A stretch of 12,586 bases of DNA from CAZVAR01 sp964625225 (GTDB lineage: Bacteria; Pseudomonadota; Alphaproteobacteria; JAJUGE01), in the NCBI GenBank assembly GCA_964625225.1, contig CAZVAR010000113.1, forward strand, positions 1-12,586. The letters are read 5' to 3'. A program made the position numbers and the translations under genes. Below, in pieces: positions 1 through 7,135 of this stretch (its first letter is position 1; each line of letters begins with the position of its first letter). The notes beneath the pieces were generated by a model. That model had not been told where the DNA came from and did not search any database. It worked only from the letters and a program-made list of their open reading frames with translations.

Positions 1-1
1 G

Positions 2-214
2 ACGGTGCTGGACTATGCCCGGACCATCACGGAGAACGCGCCGCTTACGATTCGGGCGGTCAAGGCCGCAGTCGCCGAGGGCCTCAAGAACCCCGACGAG
101 CGCGATCTCGGACGGGTGGAGCGACTGGTGAAGGACTGCTTCGCCAGCCAGGACTATGTCGAGGGCAGGACCGCCTTCATGGAGAAGCGCAAGCCGGTGT
201 TCCGGGGACGGTAG
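2..214 (+). CDS. Enoyl-CoA hydratase/isomerase (crotonase family), C-terminal fragment
   Basis: Only the last 70 codons are present; the gene begins left of the window. Crotonase enzymes add water to, or isomerise, the double bond of enoyl-CoA thioesters in fatty-acid or aromatic-acid degradation. The fragment shows the typical family C-terminus: a helix with a 'NAPLTIRAVKAAV' segment, a run of charged helix, then 'F.SQDYVEGRTAFMEKRKPVFRG', the classic EG..AF..KR.P.F.G tail that packs near the CoA in the hexamer. The catalytic glutamates and oxyanion hole lie upstream of the visible part, so the exact reaction cannot be read. The next gene on the same strand starts 91 bases later, after a small hairpin, so shared transcription is possible but not shown. 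The family call is firm; the substrate is unknown. Confidence 0.85.
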   Translation, partial: TVLDYARTITENAPLTIRAVKAAVAEGLKNPDERDLGRVERLVKDCFASQDYVEGRTAFMEKRKPVFRGR

Positions 215-223
215 TCCGGGAGA

Positions 224-242
224 CGGGACTTCCCCGGTCCCG
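224..242 (+). terminator. Possible weak hairpin terminator after the enoyl-CoA hydratase gene
   Basis: A perfect 6-bp inverted repeat (CGGGAC, 7-base loop, GTCCCG) begins 10 bases after the stop codon. No T tract follows, so it is not a canonical Rho-independent terminator. It could slow polymerase or protect the 3' end. The rest of the gap up to the TRAP gene (243-305) holds only the purine-rich ribosome-binding region. Confidence 0.25.
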
Positions 243-305
243 CTCCTCCCGATCAAGGACATAAGAACGAGCGGGCCCGTAAAGGTTCGCGTTCCAGGGA
301 AGGTG

Positions 306-2306
306 ATGGCGATGGGGCAGCAGAATCCGGCGGGTTCCAAGGTCGTTGACGTGCTCGGCGCGGCCGAGATGGGGCCCGTCTCCACGGGAAGGCTCCGCGG
401 CGCCGCCTACTGGGTCGCCTGGAGCATGGGGCTCGCCGGCGTCCTGCTGACCGTCTACCAGACCTTCAACGTCCAGCACTGGTTCGGGATACTGATCCTC
501 GACACGTCGTTCTATTACCTCATCCTGGCGCTGTTCCTGTCGCTCGCGTTCATCGTCTATCCGGCGCGCAAGCACGACCAGGACCGGGTCCCGTGGTACG
601 ACTGGCTGTTGTTCGCCTCCACCGTGGCCTCGACCGGCTATCTCGCCTGGAACGGCTCGCGGATCGTCATGGAAGGCTGGGACATCGCGGCGCCGATGGA
701 AGCCGTCATCGTCGCCGGGGTCGTCTGCGCGCTGGTGGCGGAGGCGCTGCGGCGGGCCGGCGGCATGGTGCTGTTCCTGCTTTGCGGGCTGTTCTTCTTC
801 TACCCGCTCTACGCCGAGCACATGCCGGGCTTCCTCTGGGGGCCGTCGAGCCTGATCGAGGAGGTGGTGACCGCCCACGCAATGGGGGTCGACAGCATCA
901 TCGGCGTGCCGATGCGCACCGTCGCCAATCTGTTGGTCGGTTTCCTGCTGTTCGGCTCCGCGCTGGTCGTGACCGGCGGCGGCGATTTCTTCATGTCGCT
1001 GGCGATGGCGCTGATGGGCAAGAGCCGCGGCGGCCCGGCCAAGGTCGCGGTGCTGTCGAGCGGTTTTTTCGGTTCGCTGTCGGGCAGCGTGATCTCCAAT
1101 GTCGTGACCACCGGGCAGGTCACGATCCCGACCATGAAACGAATCGGATATCCGGGTACCTATGCCGGCGCGGTCGAAGCCTGCGCCTCGACCGGTGGCG
1201 CGCTGATGCCCCCGGTCATGGGCACGGTTGCCTTCATCATGGCCGAGTTCCTGAATGTGCCCTACAGCACGGTGATGATCTCGGCGCTGGTGCCGGCCGT
1301 CCTCTATTATCTCGCGCTGGTGCTGCAGGCGGACCATTACGCCGCAGTCCACGGGCTCAAGGGCCAGCCGGCGGATGAAATCCCGCGCCTCTGGGCAGTG
1401 CTCAAGGACGGCTGGTACTTCCTCTTCAGTATTTTCCTGCTGACCTATCTGCTGCTGGTGATGCGGGTCGAGGCTTTCGCGCCCTATATCGCGACGGTGG
1501 TGTTGGTCGGAACGGCGGCGGTGTTGCGCCGCGACCGCTTCGGTCTGGCCGGGCTGCGCGAACTGTTCATGGACACGACGCGCAACATCGTCAACATCAC
1601 GGCGATCCTGGCCGGTGTCGGCTTCATCGTCGGTTCACTGTCCTACACCGGGGTCGGCGGCGCCTTCTCCCGCGAGCTGCTGCAATATGCCGGCGGCAAC
1701 GTCTATCTGCTGCTGGTGTTCGGCGCGATCACGAGCTTCATCCTCGGCATGGGGATGACCTCCAGTGCCTGCTACATCTTCCTCGCGGTCGTGCTGGGGC
1801 CGGCACTGATCGATGGTGGCCTGAACGCCATCGCGAGCCATCTCTTCATTCTCTATTGGGGGCTGATCAGCTTCATCACGCCGCCGGTCGCGCTCGCCGC
1901 CATCGCCGCGGCCAGCATCGCCAAGGCGCACGCCTTCGCCACGGGGATGCGGGCGATGCGCCTCGGTCTCATCAACTTCTTCCTGCCCTTCCTGTTCGTG
2001 CTCAATCCGACGCTGATCCTGATTGGCGAATGGGACGGCATCTTGCACGACGTGGCCACGGCGACACTGGCGGTCTGGCTGCTCGCCTCGGCCACCGAGG
2101 GATGGCTGTACGGGGCCGGGCGGCTCGGCTGGATCTCCCGCGCCTTGCTGCTCGTGGGCACCTTCGGCCTTCTGAAGCCTGGTCTGACCAGCGACCTGAT
2201 CGGGCTGGGCGTCCTGGCTGCGGTCTATGCCTTCGCACTGTTGCGCAGACGCCTCGCGTCCCGGCCTGCGGCCGACGCGCAAGGGGAGATCGCAGCCGGG
2301 CCTTAA
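306..2306 (+). CDS. TRAP transporter permease, fused 4TM/12TM (DctQM type)
   Basis: This 666-aa integral membrane protein should drive uptake of a small organic acid using an ion gradient, together with a periplasmic binding protein. Residues about 35-170 form the small-subunit (DctQ-like) hydrophobic block. From about 200 onward is the large DctM-type subunit, with the characteristic stretches 'GSLSGSVISNVVTTGQVTIP' (256-275), 'STGGALMPPVMGTVAFIMAE' (295-314), 'GMGMTSSACYIF' (481-492) and 'ISFITPPVALAA' (521-532). Fusion of both subunits in one chain is typical of TAXI-type TRAP systems. The start is uncertain: GTG 303, ATG 306 and ATG 312 are in frame behind AGGGAAGG (296-303). ATG 306 has AGGGA 5 bases upstream, and 312 is equally acceptable. 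An upstream in-frame ATG at 156 lies inside the preceding gene and is unlikely. No binding-protein gene is adjacent, so the ligand cannot be guessed. Confidence 0.93.
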   Translation: MAMGQQNPAGSKVVDVLGAAEMGPVSTGRLRGAAYWVAWSMGLAGVLLTVYQTFNVQHWFGILILDTSFYYLILALFLSLAFIVYPARKHDQDRVPWYDWLLFASTVASTGYLAWNGSRIVMEGWDIAAPMEAVIVAGVVCALVAEALRRAGGMVLFLLCGLFFFYPLYAEHMPGFLWGPSSLIEEVVTAHAMGVDSIIGVPMRTVANLLVGFLLFGSALVVTGGGDFFMSLAMALMGKSRGGPAKVAVLSSGFFGSLSGSVISNVVTTGQVTIPTMKRIGYPGTYAGAVEACASTGGALMPPVMGTVAFIMAEFLNVPYSTVMISALVPAVLYYLALVLQADHYAAVHGLKGQPADEIPRLWAVLKDGWYFLFSIFLLTYLLLVMRVEAFAPYIATVVLVGTAAVLRRDRFGLAGLRELFMDTTRNIVNITAILAGVGFIVGSLSYTGVGGAFSRELLQYAGGNVYLLLVFGAITSFILGMGMTSSACYIFLAVVLGPALIDGGLNAIASHLFILYWGLISFITPPVALAAIAAASIAKAHAFATGMRAMRLGLINFFLPFLFVLNPTLILIGEWDGILHDVATATLAVWLLASATEGWLYGAGRLGWISRALLLVGTFGLLKPGLTSDLIGLGVLAAVYAFALLRRRLASRPAADAQGEIAAGP

Positions 2307-2358
2307 CCCTGTTGCTTGACGGCCCGTTAGACCCTTTGCCGCTAGTTTCGGCTGATGC

Positions 2359-2376
2359 GGCGGGCTCCCGCCCGCC
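2359..2376 (+). other. GC hairpin between the TRAP gene and the small membrane-protein gene
   Basis: GGCGGG and CCCGCC form a 6-bp stem with a 6-base loop, 52 bases after the TRAP stop codon and just before the ribosome-binding site of the next gene. No T run follows. It may be a pause, processing or partial termination structure, or chance in GC-rich DNA. Confidence 0.2.
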
Positions 2377-2400
2377 CGGGACCGATCCAGGAGCGGACGG

Positions 2401-2595
2401 GTGCACTACGTGGCCATGATGGTGATCGTCGCCGGTATCTCGCTGTACGGCAGCGGTGCCGCCGACCATTTCAAGGAAAGCTACGAGGCGGCGACCGCCG
2501 GCGAGTTCGGCCGCGCCGTCGGCCTGATGACCGCCGGCATCCGCCGTGCGCTCCGCGAGGCCGACCCGGACCGTCATCGCGCCGAAGCGGGCTGA
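2401..2595 (+). CDS. Small putative membrane-anchored protein, unknown function
   Basis: A 64-aa reading frame starts at GTG and ends at TGA. It is supported by a near-ideal ribosome-binding site, AGGAG at 2389-2393, 7 bases before the start. The first 20 or so residues ('MHYVAMMVIVAGISLYGSGA') are hydrophobic and could be a single membrane segment or an uncleaved signal. The remainder is charged and helical in character (DHFKESYEAA, GLMTAGIRRALREADPDRHR). It lies 94 bases downstream of the TRAP permease on the same strand and may be cotranscribed with it. It then meets the ATP-grasp gene head-on with a 22-base gap. I do not recognise the family and assign no function. It could be a TRAP accessory peptide or an unrelated small protein. 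Confidence 0.55.
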   Translation: MHYVAMMVIVAGISLYGSGAADHFKESYEAATAGEFGRAVGLMTAGIRRALREADPDRHRAEAG

Positions 2596-2605
2596 GCCGG
2601 GCCGA

Positions 2606-2628
2606 GCGGCGGGGACGTCAGCCGCCGC
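2606..2628. terminator. Hairpin at the convergent junction, possible bidirectional terminator
   Basis: GCGGCGG, a 9-base loop and CCGCCGC form a perfect 7-bp GC stem centred between the stop codon of the small plus-strand gene (2593-2595) and that of the minus-strand ATP-grasp gene (2618-2620). Its position is right for a shared transcription stop. There is no T tract on either strand, so the call is tentative. Confidence 0.3.
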
Positions 2629-3661
2629 GCAGTCGTCGCAGCCGGCCGAAGATGCGGTTCTCGTACCGCAGCAGCCGCGCCCGCCGCATGCCGGCGTGCA
2701 GCGCTGCGCGCACCGACGGGCGTGGGCGCGGCCGGCCTGTCGCCCAGTTTCCCAGGCTCACATAGCGGGCGGGTGGGCTCGCGGCATCGAGCGCGAGCAG
2801 GGCCTCCGCATAGCGTGCCAGCACCGTTTCCATGGCCGGGCGCCAGGGCGGGGGGATCCGATGCAGCGGCTCGATCATCGGGTTGGTGTTGATCTCGAAC
2901 ACCTGCGGCCGCCCTCCGACGAGTGCATAGTCGATCCGCCCATAGTCGATGCCGGCCATTGCGAACAGCGGGGCCAGCATCGCAGCGTGCGGGTTTTCCT
3001 CGATGTAGCGCCGCTCCGCGGCGACATAGGCGGGGTCGTCGACCTCGAAGGTCTCTCCCTTGGTGACCCAGTTGCGACCGAAATCGAGCGCCTCGGGGAC
3101 GATTGCCCCGCCGACGCAGAAGGCGCTGTATTTGTGATACACACCGTTCGGGTCGGCGACATCCAGATATTCGACCACGATCAGGTCGTCCAGACAGCGA
3201 TGCTCCGCGATCAGCGCCTCTCGGGCCGCCTCGAGTTCGTGCGCGTTGTGCAGCAACGGCGTACAGGCGCCGAGATGGTCGGAGGCGCCGCGCACGAATA
3301 CAGGAAAGCGCATCGCCGCCGGCGCATCGGTCAGCCGATAGGTCGTGAAGGCGTTGATGCCCGCGGCGTGCAGCCGGCGCAAGAGTTCAAAGCGGCGCCA
3401 TGAGCGGATCGGGTGGTTGAGGAACCGGATCTCCGGGGCGGCCCGCGCCAGGGCCGCGCGAAGCCGCGCCGCCTCCTCGACTTGCGGCGGAGACAGGCGT
3501 TCGATGTCGCTGAATATGTAGGTCGCGGCCGGCAGCGCCCGCATGCCCGCCAGCTCCTCATAGGTCAGCACCACCATGCGGTCGGCCAGCGGGCTGCCGG
3601 GCGCTTCGAGGAACTCCCGCACCGTGTAGTCGTGGGCGCGGGTCGCAAGATAGACGATCAT
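2618..3661 (-). CDS. ATP-grasp domain protein in a surface-polysaccharide cassette
   Basis: A 347-aa soluble protein with ATP-grasp hallmarks. They are a glycine-loop-like strand 'FVRGASDHLGA' (122-132), the adenine-hinge strand 'VVEYLDV' (162-168), a following strand 'KYSAFCVGGAIVPEAL' (177-192), and the metal-binding end 'GIDYGRIDYALVGGRPQVF' plus 'EINTNP' (237-261), which supplies the Asp, Glu and Asn ligands. Such enzymes activate a carboxylate as acyl phosphate and join it to an amine, thiol or hydroxyl. The N-terminal 100 residues would be the pre-ATP-grasp domain, and the Arg-rich tail (about 305-347) is poorly conserved-looking. It starts at ATG in a 4-base overlap (ATGA) with the flippase stop, so it is translationally coupled. 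This placement suggests ligation of an acyl or amino-acid group onto a glycan or its precursor, but the substrate is inference only. Confidence 0.75.
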   Translation of the reverse strand: MIVYLATRAHDYTVREFLEAPGSPLADRMVVLTYEELAGMRALPAATYIFSDIERLSPPQVEEAARLRAALARAAPEIRFLNHPIRSWRRFELLRRLHAAGINAFTTYRLTDAPAAMRFPVFVRGASDHLGACTPLLHNAHELEAAREALIAEHRCLDDLIVVEYLDVADPNGVYHKYSAFCVGGAIVPEALDFGRNWVTKGETFEVDDPAYVAAERRYIEENPHAAMLAPLFAMAGIDYGRIDYALVGGRPQVFEINTNPMIEPLHRIPPPWRPAMETVLARYAEALLALDAASPPARYVSLGNWATGRPRPRPSVRAALHAGMRRARLLRYENRIFGRLRRLRGG

Positions 3662-5127
3662 CCGGTACTGCCTGCGGCACCGCGCCGCCTGCTACCCACC
3701 GCACCGAGTGCCTGCCGCACTGCGGCCGGCGCCAGCGCCGCGACGGTGACGCCGTAGGTCGCGATCCCGACCGAGACCGAGATGGCAAGCACCGCCGCGG
3801 GCGATAGCTGCGGCGGCAGCACGGCCTGGGTGAGAAGCACGCAACCCGCCATCAGCGTCGTCGCCGCCGCCCCCGGCGCGATCCGCCGTGCCAGCGTTCC
3901 CGGTACGATGCCGAAGCGCCGGCAGGCGAGGGTCAGGTCGAACACGGCCGCCCCGGCGCTCATCCCGGCCCGGGTCACGCCGGCGGCGAGGATTCCGAGA
4001 CCGGTCAGGGTCAAGAGGCCGGCCGTGGCCGCGGCGAGCTCGATCAGGCTGCTCGCCAGACTGTACTCCGGCCGTCCGATCGCGGTGAAAGCGGTGTGCA
4101 GCAAACCGCAGGGCACCGCGATCAGCGCCGCCGCGGCTAGGCACTGCGCCAGCGGGATCGAGGTCTCCCAGCCCGGTCCCGCCATCAGCGCGATCAGCGC
4201 CGGCGCGCACAGGCCGAGCCCGGCGAAGGCGGGAAAAGCGAGCATGGCGGCGGTGGTGACGGCGGTGAGCAACGCCTCCCGCAGCGACGCGGGATCGCTC
4301 TGCAGCCGTGCGAAGATCGACATCCCGACATAATGGCCGGCGACGCCGATGACGCTGCGGATCGGCTCGGTCAGACGCATGGCGATATTGAGATAGCCGA
4401 GCCCGGCCGGGCCGAACAGCGCGCTGACGGCCATGGCGAAGCCGGTCTCCGTCCCCGCCTCGACGGCACGGTCGGCGAGATGCGGCAGGATGAAGCGCTG
4501 CATCTCGGCCAGGCGACGCCGCGACCATCGCAGCGGCGGGACCCAGGCGGCGCGCACCGCCAGGACGAGGGTGGTCACCGCGGCGGCAACCAGCCGCTGT
4601 CCGATCAGGCTCCAAGCGCCCAGACCGGCAACCGCCATCGCCACTGCCGTTCCGGCCCCGATGCCCTGGCCCAACAGGTTCCCGGCTGCCATGGCCCGGA
4701 ACGCCATCCGGCGCCGCAGGAGCGCCAGTATGACGACCGCGGGACCATTGAGCGGAAGGAGCAGCGCGGCGCCCCGCAGCAAGGGGGGCAGCCGCGGATC
4801 GTCGAAGGTTGCGGCGAATACCCCTGCGGCGGCCCAGCACAGGGCAGCCAACGCTGCACCGAGTGCCGTCACGGTCCAGAAGGCCGTCGCGAGGTGCTCC
4901 GGCGTCACCTCCTCGCGTTGCACGAGGGCTTCCTCGAACCCGGCCTGAACCAGCAGGATCAGCGTCTGTACGGCAACGAGCACCAGCATCGTCCGCCCGA
5001 AATCCTCGGGCGCCAGCAGCCGGGCGAGGATGATGGTACTACCGAGCTGTATCGCCAGCCGCCCGGCGGCGTCGGCGGCGCTGAAGGAGAGCCAGCCGAC
5101 CACCCGGGCTCGAGAGATTCCGGTCAA
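3658..5127 (-). CDS. Wzx-like oligosaccharide flippase (MOP superfamily)
   Basis: A polytopic membrane protein of 489 aa, the usual length for lipid-linked oligosaccharide flippases, with about 12-14 hydrophobic segments. The N-terminal 'STIILARLLAPEDFGRTMLV' (30-49), followed by 'GFEEALVQREEVTPEHLATA', is the typical start of the COG2244/Polysacc_synt group that moves undecaprenyl-linked sugar repeats or similar glycans across the inner membrane. The best start is TTG at 5127, because the TTG and the TGA stop of the upstream glycosyltransferase share four bases (TTGA). No in-frame ATG exists between that stop and the first membrane segment; GTG at 5103 is the only other choice. The open frame continues upstream to 5727 but there encodes Arg-rich shadow sequence over the glycosyltransferase gene. 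The next gene overlaps its stop by ATGA. Confidence 0.87.
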   Translation of the reverse strand: MTGISRARVVGWLSFSAADAAGRLAIQLGSTIILARLLAPEDFGRTMLVLVAVQTLILLVQAGFEEALVQREEVTPEHLATAFWTVTALGAALAALCWAAAGVFAATFDDPRLPPLLRGAALLLPLNGPAVVILALLRRRMAFRAMAAGNLLGQGIGAGTAVAMAVAGLGAWSLIGQRLVAAAVTTLVLAVRAAWVPPLRWSRRRLAEMQRFILPHLADRAVEAGTETGFAMAVSALFGPAGLGYLNIAMRLTEPIRSVIGVAGHYVGMSIFARLQSDPASLREALLTAVTTAAMLAFPAFAGLGLCAPALIALMAGPGWETSIPLAQCLAAAALIAVPCGLLHTAFTAIGRPEYSLASSLIELAAATAGLLTLTGLGILAAGVTRAGMSAGAAVFDLTLACRRFGIVPGTLARRIAPGAAATTLMAGCVLLTQAVLPPQLSPAAVLAISVSVGIATYGVTVAALAPAAVRQALGAVGSRRRGAAGSTG

Positions 5128-6098
5128 GGCCGCCTGCTCTCGCAGGCAGGTATCCGGGGGGCGGCCCACGGGGCCGCCAGCAAACGCCGCAGCCGGCGCA
5201 GAGTGACCGGCATCCGCCCGCCGCACAGAATGAACAGCAACGTTCGCAGCAGATTGTAGGAGCCGGCAGAGGGGTCGAAGCCCTTCGCGAAGGCCTGTAT
5301 CGCCCGTAGGCGCTGGCCGGCGCCGATGCATCGGACCGCCTGGTCGCTCCGGAAGTAGCCGCGCCGCGCCTGCGGTGACCAGTCGCCGCCGACGCGCTCG
5401 AACCAGCGCAGCGACTCCTCGATCAGCGCCGCGTTGAGCGAGATGCGATCGTGGCGCAGGTCGGTGTCGATGCGGCTCAACGCCATGTCGAGATAGAGAA
5501 ATTCGGCGCCCGCGCGCTCCAGCCGAAGCAGATAATCGGTATCCTGGTTGACCTGGAGCTCGGGGTCGAACCGCACTTCGCGCCCGAGGTCGCCGCTGAT
5601 CAGGAAGGTGCTCGTCTGCAGTACGCCGGCGCGCGCGTAGATGAATTCGGCGATGGCGTCGCCCGGCCGCAGCGGCGGCTGCGGGTAGTCGAACAGCTCG
5701 CCGCCGGCGACAAAGCTCGGTCGACACAAGACCACGACGCGGTCGCCGCCGTGTTCCATGGCGGCAGCGACCTGCCGGGCCAGCTTGTCGCGCAGCCAGA
5801 AATCGTCGGAATCGAGAAAGGCCAGGAAGTCCCCCGTGGCCAGGCCGGCACCGAGGTGCCTGCTGTAGCCGGCACCCCGCCGGCTCGAATTGCGCACCAA
5901 GCGGATGCGGGGGTCGCCGATGCTGCGGACCATCTCCGACGTGCCGTCGGTCGATCCGTCATCGACGACAATCAGCTCGAAGTTCCGGTAGGTCTGCGCC
6001 CGGACCGAGTCCAGCGCGCGCCGCAGCAGCCGGCACCGGTTGCGGGTCGGCACGATCACCGAAACCTTGGCTGTTCCGTCGAGCGGCAGTCGCGTCAT
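5124..6098 (-). CDS. Glycosyltransferase family 2 (GT-A fold)
   Basis: A 324-aa inverting glycosyltransferase of the GT2 type, using a nucleotide-sugar donor on the cytoplasmic side. Visible motifs are 'KVSVIVPTRNR' (11-21) for the first nucleotide-binding strand, 'ELIVVDDGSTDGTSEMV' (41-57), 'FLAFLDSDDFW' (91-101) carrying the metal-binding DxD, and 'NQDTDYLLRLERAG' (184-197), the usual place of the catalytic acidic residue. The C-terminal third is variable, as expected for the acceptor side. I chose ATG 6098 because the family usually begins shortly before the VSVIVP strand. A GTG at 6158 would add 20 residues of unlikely sequence. No clear Shine-Dalgarno precedes 6098. Instead, a 51-codon open frame ends there with an ATGA overlap. 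It is first of three coupled genes (transferase, flippase, ATP-grasp), pointing to capsule, exopolysaccharide or O-antigen assembly. Confidence 0.9.
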   Translation of the reverse strand: MTRLPLDGTAKVSVIVPTRNRCRLLRRALDSVRAQTYRNFELIVVDDGSTDGTSEMVRSIGDPRIRLVRNSSRRGAGYSRHLGAGLATGDFLAFLDSDDFWLRDKLARQVAAAMEHGGDRVVVLCRPSFVAGGELFDYPQPPLRPGDAIAEFIYARAGVLQTSTFLISGDLGREVRFDPELQVNQDTDYLLRLERAGAEFLYLDMALSRIDTDLRHDRISLNAALIEESLRWFERVGGDWSPQARRGYFRSDQAVRCIGAGQRLRAIQAFAKGFDPSAGSYNLLRTLLFILCGGRMPVTLRRLRRLLAAPWAAPRIPACESRRP

Positions 6099-6349
6099 AG
6101 CGGCGTGGGGCTCGTTCGTCCTTCGGTTCCGGTGCAACAATGGTAGGGGATACGCCACGACGGTCGAAGGCGACGATCGCCTCTCGCCGGAAGCCGCATC
6201 ATGCCGCGGCCACCTCGACGAGAGAAGCAGCAGCCTCGTTTAATTTTCATGAACGGGTGCCTGCTGTCGCCGAACATTCGTCCACACCGCTCGCCGGTTT
6301 CAACGGGCGAATGCGGGCGAAGACGGTATCGGGTCGGCCGCGCCCATGG

Positions 6350-6997
6350 TCAGTGAACGACGCCCAGCAGCGGATCGACGCCGATCACATATGGATGCCC
6401 CGCCAGCAGCACCAGATAGGTCGCGATCGCGAGCCCCAATCGCCACCAGCCGATCTCGTGCCAGACCAACCGCTCGCGGCCGGTGAGCACGGCCGCGAAG
6501 GGCACGATTCCGACGCGCCGCCGGGCCGGCGGGCTCTGGCGATGGTTCTTGACCAGTGCGATCAGGGCGATCACCGCCATTCCGGCGAAGATCACCACGG
6601 TACGGGCTTCGCCGACGTTGAAAAGGTGAAGCAGAGCCCAGAGCGTGAGGGCCAGGCTGCCGGGAACGGTGGTGATCCGGTAGATCCCGTGCGGCAGGTC
6701 ACCCCGCGGTCGCGTCGTCAGTCGGCCGATCAGCAGGAACACCGCCAACGGCATCAGGCCGATCGCCAGATACCGCGCCTCGTAGGTCGGAGTATAGAGC
6801 CACGGGCCTTCCGCTGCCCGATAGGCCCACACCACCAGCGCCAGCACGGCCAGGGACACGAGCGAGTAGGCGGCATAGAAGCCCCGATGCCCAAGCCGTA
6901 CCATCAGCCATTTGCGCGGGCCCGGCGCCGAAGGCAGCACGTGGCTCAGGATCAGCAGTCCGGTCGCGCCGACGAGGAGCGCAAAGCTGATGCTCAT
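6350..6997 (-). CDS. nnrU: NnrU family membrane protein
   Basis: A 215-aa inner-membrane protein with about six hydrophobic segments (roughly 3-20, 40-60, 74-92, 112-127, 132-149 and 185-205). The overall layout, with 'SHVLPSAPGPRKWLMVRLGH' (18-37), 'ALLHLFNVGEART' (121-133) and 'NHRQ' (151-154), is that of the NnrU family. The name comes from the nitric-oxide regulon of denitrifying alphaproteobacteria, and the family is related to the heme-containing plant/cyanobacterial isomerase Z-ISO. Histidines 19, 103, 124 and 180 are candidates for heme binding, but I cannot tell which are conserved. A good ribosome-binding site (AGGGGAG, 3 bases before ATG) supports the start. It lies 138 bases downstream of the GNAT-like gene on the same strand, near an FNR regulator and nar genes, fitting an anaerobic or NO-linked role. 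The biochemical function of the family is not settled. Confidence 0.83.
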   Translation of the reverse strand: MSISFALLVGATGLLILSHVLPSAPGPRKWLMVRLGHRGFYAAYSLVSLAVLALVVWAYRAAEGPWLYTPTYEARYLAIGLMPLAVFLLIGRLTTRPRGDLPHGIYRITTVPGSLALTLWALLHLFNVGEARTVVIFAGMAVIALIALVKNHRQSPPARRRVGIVPFAAVLTGRERLVWHEIGWWRLGLAIATYLVLLAGHPYVIGVDPLLGVVH

Positions 6998-7093
6998 CGT
7001 CTCCCCTGCCGTCTCGCCGTGCTGTTCCCGTGTCGGCCGGCCCCCTGTCGATCCGTCCGGGGCACCGTCGCCGTGCTCGACCGCCTGTCCGCC

Positions 7094-7115
7094 GGTTCGG
7101 GGGCGCGGCCGAACC
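7094..7115 (-). terminator. Hairpin between the GNAT-like gene and nnrU
   Basis: GGTTCGG, an 8-base loop and CCGAACC form a perfect 7-bp stem in the 138-base gap, 20 bases past the GNAT-like stop on the minus strand. No T tract follows, so it could be a weak terminator, a processing site or an attenuator deciding how much transcript reaches nnrU. The remaining gap (6998-7093) shows only the nnrU ribosome-binding site. Confidence 0.3.
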
Positions 7116-7135
7116 CGACCGGCACGGCCTGGCCC

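Noticed and set aside
156..305. Upstream start of the TRAP permease at ATG 156
   Set aside because: It overlaps the end of the enoyl-CoA hydratase gene and adds a low-complexity stretch; the ribosome-binding site lies just before 306/312.
177..1352. Long minus-strand open frame opposite the TRAP permease
   Set aside because: Composition is His/Arg/Asp/Gln-rich with no motif, as expected of the antisense of a GC-rich membrane-protein gene; the plus strand encodes a clear TRAP protein.
2316..2346. TTGACG as a -35 element before the 64-aa gene
   Set aside because: At 17 bases spacing the -10 position reads CCGCTA, and the nearest AT-containing hexamer is at 19 bases; too weak to call a promoter.
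3658..5727. A 689-aa fusion protein with an N-terminal extension to the flippase
   Set aside because: The first 200 residues are Arg-rich and lie over the glycosyltransferase in another frame; the TTGA junction gives a natural start.
6099..6158. Extended glycosyltransferase start at GTG 6158
   Set aside because: The 20 added residues look unlike GT2 N-termini and there is no ribosome-binding site; ATG 6098 is in the usual position relative to the VSVIVP strand.
6099..6349. Promoter search in the AT-richer patch (6236-6252) before the glycosyltransferase
   Set aside because: AAAATT and TTAAAC could be -10 elements but no -35 partner is visible at proper spacing; the gap otherwise shows only the possible leader frame.
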